From the NCBI GenBank assembly GCA_009712635.1, contig WASS01000016.1:1-64000 (forward strand): a stretch of DNA of 64,000 bases, in the 5' to 3' direction. Position numbers and translations under genes: made by a program. Positions 56,875-64,000 of this stretch are shown in pieces. The stretch is from Hungatella sp. GTDB taxonomy: Bacteria > Bacillota > Clostridia > Lachnospirales > Lachnospiraceae. The notes below the pieces were generated by a model. It did no database searches. It saw only the letters and a program-made list of their open reading frames with translations, and was not told where the DNA came from. Numbering within the stretch: position 1 is the stretch's first letter; every line of letters starts with the position of its first letter.

Positions 56875-58119
56875 TTAGTATTTCTTCAGTTTTCCCATAT
56901 AAAGAACGCAGCCCAGTATTAAGGAACCGGACAGCAGGAAGAGAATCTGCATACCGCTGACTGGCAGGTTCCCGATTTGAAAGGATGGGAGTATGGTCAG
57001 TAAACTGGCGCCTAAGAGGGTGGATAAGAAGCCGCAAAGACCAGCATAGGATGAATTGGCACTGACGTATAAAACCCGTTTATCTTCCGGTGCATAATGA
57101 TATTGGAGATTAAATACGGAAATTGCTATTCCGCCCCATGCAGCTCCGGATAAGGCCTGTAAGACTGGCTGGAGGGTATAGCAGGTATCAGGTGTCATAA
57201 AGAGCCAGCTGATATGGATAAATCCAAGCAGTCCCATGGAAAGTCTGCCGGCAAGAAGCCAGGAGGTGGCATCAGCCAGTTTCCCCCAAAGCCAGGCAGC
57301 CAGAATACGGACGGTGGATGAAATCAGTCCAAGGAATGTGATATAAGTATAATCCATCTTCAGCCCGGTAACCATGTATACGCTGAAAAAAGGACCTGCA
57401 ATCTGCAGCGCCAGGTTCCAGAATACATAGGTGATCATAACCTTCCGGTATTTTATGTCAGCGATTGGAGCCAGAAGAACATCCTTTAGTTTCTGCTTAT
57501 GGGGAGTACTTTCCGGTTCCTTTATGGACAGCAGGCACCAGAAGTCTGTACACGCAATCAGAAGAACGGTGGCACCTACTACCAGAAAGCCGGTCTGTTC
57601 CATGGAGTTGTTTCGAAACCAGTCCATGACTCTGCCCATAATAAGGCTTAAAACAGTGGAGAAAGCAAAGGCAAAGGAATCTTTTTTGCCAAGATAATCT
57701 CCTCTGATATTCTGGGGAACCAGCTGGAGTATCCAGTTGCCGGTTCCGGTACCGATGGATGCACCAAAGAAGTGGGCGATTCCATAGAGAATGACCACGG
57801 CTGTCAGACGAATGAACGGTTGTGTGATAAATAACGGCAGAAAAAACATCAGTGAAAGCAGCAGCCTGTGAACGAAGGAAAAACCTACGATCAGTCCTTT
57901 TCTTCTCATAAGGCTTTCTAAAAGAATGGAAGAAAACATCTGAAGGCTGCAAAGAAGAATTGGAATGGAACCAATGATGCCGTTTAAAGAGTCTTCAGCT
58001 CCCAGTGAACTGGCGTATCCGGAGAGAAATGCACCTGTGGTGAGTGTAACGATACCATTGGCGCAGCATCCTTCTGCAATAAAAAGATTTCGTCCTTTTG
58101 AAAAATCTGCAGCTGTCAT
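56875..58119 (-). CDS. Major facilitator superfamily transporter
   Basis: 414 residues from ATG 58119 (AAGGA 11 nt upstream). About 12 hydrophobic segments; loop 2-3 motif is weak (SLMRRKGLIVG). The other candidate start, ATG 58174-58176, lies inside a TATAAT box (minus strand tatataatgg) that probably is the promoter -10, so it would not be translated. Convergent with araR (4 nt between stops) and divergent from an AraC regulator; a sugar or oligosaccharide uptake role is likely but the substrate is not shown by the sequence. Confidence 0.75.
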   Translation of the reverse strand: MTAADFSKGRNLFIAEGCCANGIVTLTTGAFLSGYASSLGAEDSLNGIIGSIPILLCSLQMFSSILLESLMRRKGLIVGFSFVHRLLLSLMFFLPLFITQPFIRLTAVVILYGIAHFFGASIGTGTGNWILQLVPQNIRGDYLGKKDSFAFAFSTVLSLIMGRVMDWFRNNSMEQTGFLVVGATVLLIACTDFWCLLSIKEPESTPHKQKLKDVLLAPIADIKYRKVMITYVFWNLALQIAGPFFSVYMVTGLKMDYTYITFLGLISSTVRILAAWLWGKLADATSWLLAGRLSMGLLGFIHISWLFMTPDTCYTLQPVLQALSGAAWGGIAISVFNLQYHYAPEDKRVLYVSANSSYAGLCGFLSTLLGASLLTILPSFQIGNLPVSGMQILFLLSGSLILGCVLYMGKLKKY

Positions 58120-58354
58120 AGGCGTTGTTTCCTTGCTGGAAAACGCCGTTTTTTTTCTTATCAAGTCTGTAACCATTATATATAAACGGCAAATCTGCCG
58201 TGTTCCCCTTTTCTTTTATTCGTAGATCTGCTATCCTTTTTATAGAAATAAAAATACTTTCTCTATATTGCCAGTTTGAGTCAAAGGATACAAGAGGAAA
58301 AAGAAGCGAAAAACTGGATGATTCCGACTTGAAGACGACAGAGGGGGGCGACAC

Positions 58355-59170
58355 ATGGAACATTACTTACATCTAAAGGCAGTTCTTCCAGTAAGGGCAT
58401 TAAATGCAGGATATCTGGTTACAGGGGGCAAGGGACGGCACGCAGACCGTGTCATGGATTCCTTTGAAATTATCTATGTTAATTCCGGTGTGCTTGGAAT
58501 TGCAGAGGAAGATGTGGAATATGAAGTGGAAGAGGGTGAGGCTCTGATTCTATTTCCTGGCAGACATCACTGGGGAACCAGGGAATTTGGAAAAGACTTA
58601 AATTTTTACTGGCTTCATTTTCATTTGGAAGAAAAGGCAGAAGAGACGGGAACAGACATTATGTCCCTTCCCCAGCTCATACGGATCGGAAAGCCCCAGC
58701 AGTTTGAGGAACTGTTTCGCCGGTTTATTAAGAGGCAGAATGTATGCAGGGAGGACAGAACTATTTTAAATCTTGTTTTGTTAGAGCTGCTTTGCGAGCT
58801 GAGTGATTCTCTTTCTCCCATGGAGATCAATGGGCAAAAGGTGCTTCTGGCCAATCAGGCTGGACAGTATATAAAAAACCATATAAAAGAACCGTTATCT
58901 GCCTCCATATTGGCGGAAAAGCTGGAATGCAGTCCGGATTATTTAGGGAGAACCTATCATGCAGTTTACGGAAAGACCCTGACGGAAGGAATCCATGAAG
59001 CCCGGCTTAACAAGGCTTGCAGAATGCTGATTGAGACGAATCTGACGGGAAGTGAAATTGCTTACCGGTGCGGATATGAAGATGTGGATTATTTCAGAAG
59101 GATATTTAAAAAATATATGGGAATGACGGCCAAGGAATACCGGCAGACCTATAGTGTCATTGAACGGTAG
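58355..59170 (+). CDS. AraC-family transcriptional regulator
   Basis: 271 residues. Cupin-like N-terminal sensor (VEYEVEEGEALILFPGRHHW) and a C-terminal AraC double helix-turn-helix (about 172-265; LSASILAEKLECSPDYLGR and GSEIAYRCGYEDVDYFRRIFKK). GAGGGGGG site before ATG. Divergent from the MFS gene, so it probably regulates that transporter or the operon beyond. Confidence 0.88.
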   Translation: MEHYLHLKAVLPVRALNAGYLVTGGKGRHADRVMDSFEIIYVNSGVLGIAEEDVEYEVEEGEALILFPGRHHWGTREFGKDLNFYWLHFHLEEKAEETGTDIMSLPQLIRIGKPQQFEELFRRFIKRQNVCREDRTILNLVLLELLCELSDSLSPMEINGQKVLLANQAGQYIKNHIKEPLSASILAEKLECSPDYLGRTYHAVYGKTLTEGIHEARLNKACRMLIETNLTGSEIAYRCGYEDVDYFRRIFKKYMGMTAKEYRQTYSVIER

Positions 59171-59172
59171 AA

Positions 59173-59209
59173 AAAAGGCGGCAGGGGATACATTTACCTT
59201 GCCGCTTTT
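59173..59209. terminator. Bidirectional terminator between the two AraC genes
   Basis: gcggca / tgccgc stem extended by ggg/cct and flanked by A and T runs; it reaches into the last codons of the minus-strand gene. Confidence 0.8.
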
Positions 59210-60039
59210 CTGTATTCAGCCGGAGAGACTCCGGCAGTTTTTTTGAAGATACGGCTGAAATAAAGGGGGTTTTCATAACCGATGATTCCACCTATTTCAC
59301 CGATGCTGTAATCAGTACTTTCTAAGAGTTCCTTGGCTTTTTTAATCCGTATATCGGTTAGATACCTTCCGGGAGGCATTCCGGAATATTCCTTGAAACA
59401 ACGGATAAACCAGCAGGTGCTCATATGAAGTTCTCTGGCATACGTCTCAACTTCGATATTATTTCCCAGATTTTCATGAAAAAAGCGGACTGCTTTTTCC
59501 ATCTGTTTTTGAATTTCAGTTTTTTTAAATCCACCTTCTTCTCTGATTCGTCTGAGGAGGAGAAAAAGCTGTTTTAAGTAAAGCGCAGACAGCTCCTCAA
59601 AGGAGGGGCGGGTAAGTTGTATTTCCCGGATTACTGAAAGGAATAGTTCCTGGTATTTGGAAGATATACCGGTATACAGAATATGGCGTTCATTAAAACC
59701 GGCTTCTTCGGTCAGAGTGGCAGATTGGCTGCCAGTAAAATGCAACCAGTAAACCTCCGTCTTATCGTTTAGATAATAAGCATATTGCTGGGGGGTATGG
59801 GGAGGATATAAAACCATGCTGCCTTCTGAAACTTCGGTAACGGTTCCATTAAAGGTAAAAAAGGCTTTTCCTGACGCGATATAAAGGAGCTGATAATCAG
59901 AACGGCCAAGAGGACGGAAAGTTGACATAACATTGAGAGAAACCAGACGGTAGACTCCGCAGCTGTTTACTCTTAATGGGACTTTCATATTTTCCAGTTC
60001 TTCTTCTGTCAAATTCATATAACCTGTGTTTGTATACAT
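59194..60039 (-). CDS. AraC-family transcriptional regulator
   Basis: 281 residues. Cupin-type N-terminus (FFTFNGTVTEVSEGSMVLYPPHTPQQY) in the sugar-binding class and a C-terminal AraC HTH (about 183-277; ARELHMSTCWFIRCFKEYSGMPPGRYL and the GYENPLYFSRIFKK signature). AAGGAG 8 nt before ATG. Target not evident; it is opposite the other AraC gene. Confidence 0.88.
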   Translation of the reverse strand: MYTNTGYMNLTEEELENMKVPLRVNSCGVYRLVSLNVMSTFRPLGRSDYQLLYIASGKAFFTFNGTVTEVSEGSMVLYPPHTPQQYAYYLNDKTEVYWLHFTGSQSATLTEEAGFNERHILYTGISSKYQELFLSVIREIQLTRPSFEELSALYLKQLFLLLRRIREEGGFKKTEIQKQMEKAVRFFHENLGNNIEVETYARELHMSTCWFIRCFKEYSGMPPGRYLTDIRIKKAKELLESTDYSIGEIGGIIGYENPLYFSRIFKKTAGVSPAEYRKAAR

Positions 60040-60089
60040 GAAGGGAAGCTCCTTTCACCCTTTTTCTGACAGCCTGAAAGAGGTCGTTT

Positions 60090-60680
60090 TTAACGTCTTA
60101 TGTTGTACTGATCAGCAATACTATCTAATTTGGAATCAAAATCTTCATTAATACTTTCCATACTTTCATTAAAATCAGTCACGGGATCTTTCGTTTCCGG
60201 ATTATCCTTCTTTTTTGAAATCAGAGTATCGGTAGCGTAATCATAGAGGTCTACCGTTTCTTCATGTCCGGGTGCAATATAGTACGTGTGATTATTTTCC
60301 TTGTTTTCCACATAGAGAATGGCCCAGTGATCAGTTAGGCCGATGTAAGAACAGGTACATTTTAGTTTATATAGATCCGTTGTTAATATAACATCTAAAA
60401 AGATGGTATCGGAATCTATTTTTTCAACGTTTTCATAGTAAGCATCTGAAACTTCCGAGATTCCAAGAGTGGCCACACACTCGTTCAGCTTTTTCTTGAG
60501 ATAATCTAAATTTGGTAAATCTTGTTTATTCATTTCTGAATCTTCTGTTGAAGATACCTCGGTAACACTTTCTGCAGCAGAGGTTTGGGTTTCTTTCTGC
60601 ACGGTTGCTTTTGAACAGCCTGATAATAGTAAGCACACTCCTATAATTATGAAACATTTTTTCACTTTCATTTCCCCCAT
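60090..60680 (-). CDS. Uncharacterised lipoprotein
   Basis: 196 residues. Signal with MKVKK and lipobox L-L-S-G-C22, then an acidic Ser/Thr linker, then a ~130-residue domain I do not recognise (KLNECVATLGISEVSDAYYEN, TYYIAPGHEETVDLYDYA). The start could equally be M4 (60671). Outer-surface anchored. Own transcription likely; no operon partner. Confidence 0.7.
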   Translation of the reverse strand: MGEMKVKKCFIIIGVCLLLSGCSKATVQKETQTSAAESVTEVSSTEDSEMNKQDLPNLDYLKKKLNECVATLGISEVSDAYYENVEKIDSDTIFLDVILTTDLYKLKCTCSYIGLTDHWAILYVENKENNHTYYIAPGHEETVDLYDYATDTLISKKKDNPETKDPVTDFNESMESINEDFDSKLDSIADQYNIRR

Positions 60681-60785
60681 AGTCGAATAAGATGATAAAA
60701 CAGCGTAATTACCTGTTATTGTATCATTTTATCCATGGTTTGTCTAATCATGTAATTTTTTTTTCTTCTAAACCAATCATATATT

Positions 60786-60850
60786 TAACTTAAATTTTTT
60801 AAGTTATTATAAATTTGGTTGCTTTTTTTACGAATAATCATACGAATAAT
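60786..60850 (+). promoter_or_regulatory. AT-rich region with dyad and direct repeat upstream of the LysM gene
   Basis: Dyad aacttaaa/tttaagtt (about 60787-60805) and a 12-bp-period direct repeat tacgaataat (60829-60838 and 60841-60850). The repeats could be binding sites of a regulator; no clear -35/-10 pair was identified. Confidence 0.35.
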
Positions 60851-60881
60851 TATAAATATAAATTACTAAGGTCGTGAATAA

Positions 60882-61631
60882 ATGCCGCAATACCCGCTTA
60901 AAACAATTTGTTATAGAATTTGTCCAGGGGACACATTATTTTTGATCAGCCAGATGTTTGATACGACTATTGATGAAATCATGGCGGTTAATCCCGGATT
61001 AGATCCAGAAAATCTTACTGTCGGGCAAGTTATCTGCCTCAATCCGGGATTAAAATATTTTTCTTCAGAACGATATGATGCGAATGAAATAAGTAAGTCA
61101 CAGGCGGACTTAAGTGATTATATACGTGGACTCTGGGAGCAGCATGTTATGTGGACCAGACTGACTATCTTGAGTATGGTATTTGACCTGCCAGATGTAG
61201 ATTTGGTCACAAACCGCCTGCTTAGAAATCCGAAAGACTTTGAAGCATTGCTAAGGCTTTTTTATGGAGATGAGAAAGCTTCCACATTTTCAGATCTGTT
61301 TACAAATCATCTTGGGATCGCGGCAGAACTTGTAAAGGCGGCCAAGGCCGGTGATAATAATGCTGCTGCAGACGCAGAAAAAAGATGGTATGCAAATGCT
61401 GATCAGATAGCTGATTTCCTTGCTGGTATCAACCCTTATTGGTCTCGGGAAGATTGGAAAGCAATGCTGTATAAACATTTGGCAATGACTAAAGACGAAG
61501 CTGTTAACATTTTGACCGGTAAGTATTTGGAAAGTATTAATGGTTTTGATGAAATTGAAGAACAGGCTTTGGTAATGGCTGACATGATGACAAATGGGAT
61601 TAGAAATCAATTTCCAGATATTTTTAAATAA
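60882..61631 (+). CDS. LysM-domain protein without signal peptide
   Basis: 249 residues. One LysM near the N-terminus (about 7-55: YRICPGDTLFLISQMFDTTIDEIMAVNPGL..NLTVGQVICL), then a ~190-residue helical domain with WEQHVMWTRLTILSM and AEKRWYANADQIADFLA, which I recall from Firmicute proteins often mis-annotated as acetylglutamate kinase; its function is unknown. There is no signal peptide although LysM binds peptidoglycan, so it may be a spore or cell-wall protein exported another way. AAGG site upstream is weak. Confidence 0.75.
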   Translation: MPQYPLKTICYRICPGDTLFLISQMFDTTIDEIMAVNPGLDPENLTVGQVICLNPGLKYFSSERYDANEISKSQADLSDYIRGLWEQHVMWTRLTILSMVFDLPDVDLVTNRLLRNPKDFEALLRLFYGDEKASTFSDLFTNHLGIAAELVKAAKAGDNNAAADAEKRWYANADQIADFLAGINPYWSREDWKAMLYKHLAMTKDEAVNILTGKYLESINGFDEIEEQALVMADMMTNGIRNQFPDIFK

Positions 61632-61650
61632 AAATAATAAACAGATTTAC

Positions 61651-61685
61651 AGAGACGGACAGCTCCGTCTCTTTTCTTTTTTTAT
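61651..61685 (+). terminator. Terminator of the LysM gene
   Basis: agagacgga / tccgtctct, perfect 9-bp stem with 4-nt loop and T run. Confidence 0.9.
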
Positions 61686-61743
61686 GTAGTATCATTTTGT
61701 GCATGTTTTGTCCAATCAAAGATATGGATTTTTTACTTTGTGA

Positions 61744-64000
<2,257 letters not shown>

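Overview
The window is chromosomal DNA of a low-to-middle GC, spore-former-type Firmicute. Gene content and style (SpoVG-era housekeeping set not seen, but RNase Y, RecX, DUF1540, GHKL-kinase remnant, cell-wall-binding repeats, AraR-type GntR/LacI regulator, strong AGGAGG ribosome binding sites, frequent GTG starts, consensus TTGACA/TATAAT promoters) fit a Lachnospiraceae organism of the Lacrimispora / Clostridium saccharolyticum kind. That placement is inference from family resemblance, not from a search.

Layout. 1-745: end of a tRNA cluster (Glu, Thr, Met, Asp, Val, Leu, Arg) closed by a terminator. 772-10742: a nine-gene operon with its own promoter and an attenuator-like leader. It pairs an enolase-superfamily dipeptide epimerase, an NlpC/P60 peptidase and two class-A-beta-lactamase-fold serine hydrolases with a complete five-gene oligopeptide ABC importer; it looks like uptake and trimming of cell-wall peptides. 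10746-12760: HAD phosphatase and YczE-type membrane protein opposite a Crp-type regulator, with a large dyad between them. 12863-18892: overlapping chain of YgjP-like metallopeptidase, a chemoreceptor-like protein without signalling domain and recJ, then an oxidoreductase and glyA. 18950-20139: small DUF1540 protein and a GH43 glycosidase on the minus strand. 20347-23863: three-subunit molybdenum hydroxylase. 24003-28388: MacB/LolD-type ABC system with HlyD adaptor. 28474-31498: cell-wall-binding-repeat protein with a repeat-bearing leader, and a CapA-family lipoprotein. 31665-33309: remnant of a GHKL histidine kinase and a pair of uncharacterised genes. 33364-37629: very large fused acyl-CoA dehydratase activase. 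37883-42560: CorA, a catalytically dead rhomboid-like protein with a zinc-binding tail, pyruvate kinase, a diaminopimelate-decarboxylase-type enzyme. 43190-49269: subtilisin-like protease, recA-recX (LexA box), RNase Y, D-Ala-D-Ala carboxypeptidase. 49602-56870: arabinose operon (tal, GH51 arabinofuranosidase, araA, kinase, araD, araR) with an AraR-like operator filling the promoter spacer. 56875-60039: MFS transporter and two AraC regulators. 60090-64000: lipoprotein, LysM protein and a beta-galactosidase that runs off the end.

The arabinose operon is self-consistent: GH51 frees arabinose from short arabinosides inside the cell, AraA/kinase/AraD convert it to xylulose 5-phosphate, transaldolase feeds the pentose phosphate pool, and AraR encoded last closes the loop. 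No CRISPR array, insertion sequence, phage or integron was seen. The most unusual items are the cell-wall peptide operon and its leader, the split Shine-Dalgarno/hairpin start of the giant activase, the structured leader at 29896-30060, the chemoreceptor lacking its output domain, and the uncharacterised gene pair at 32001-33309.
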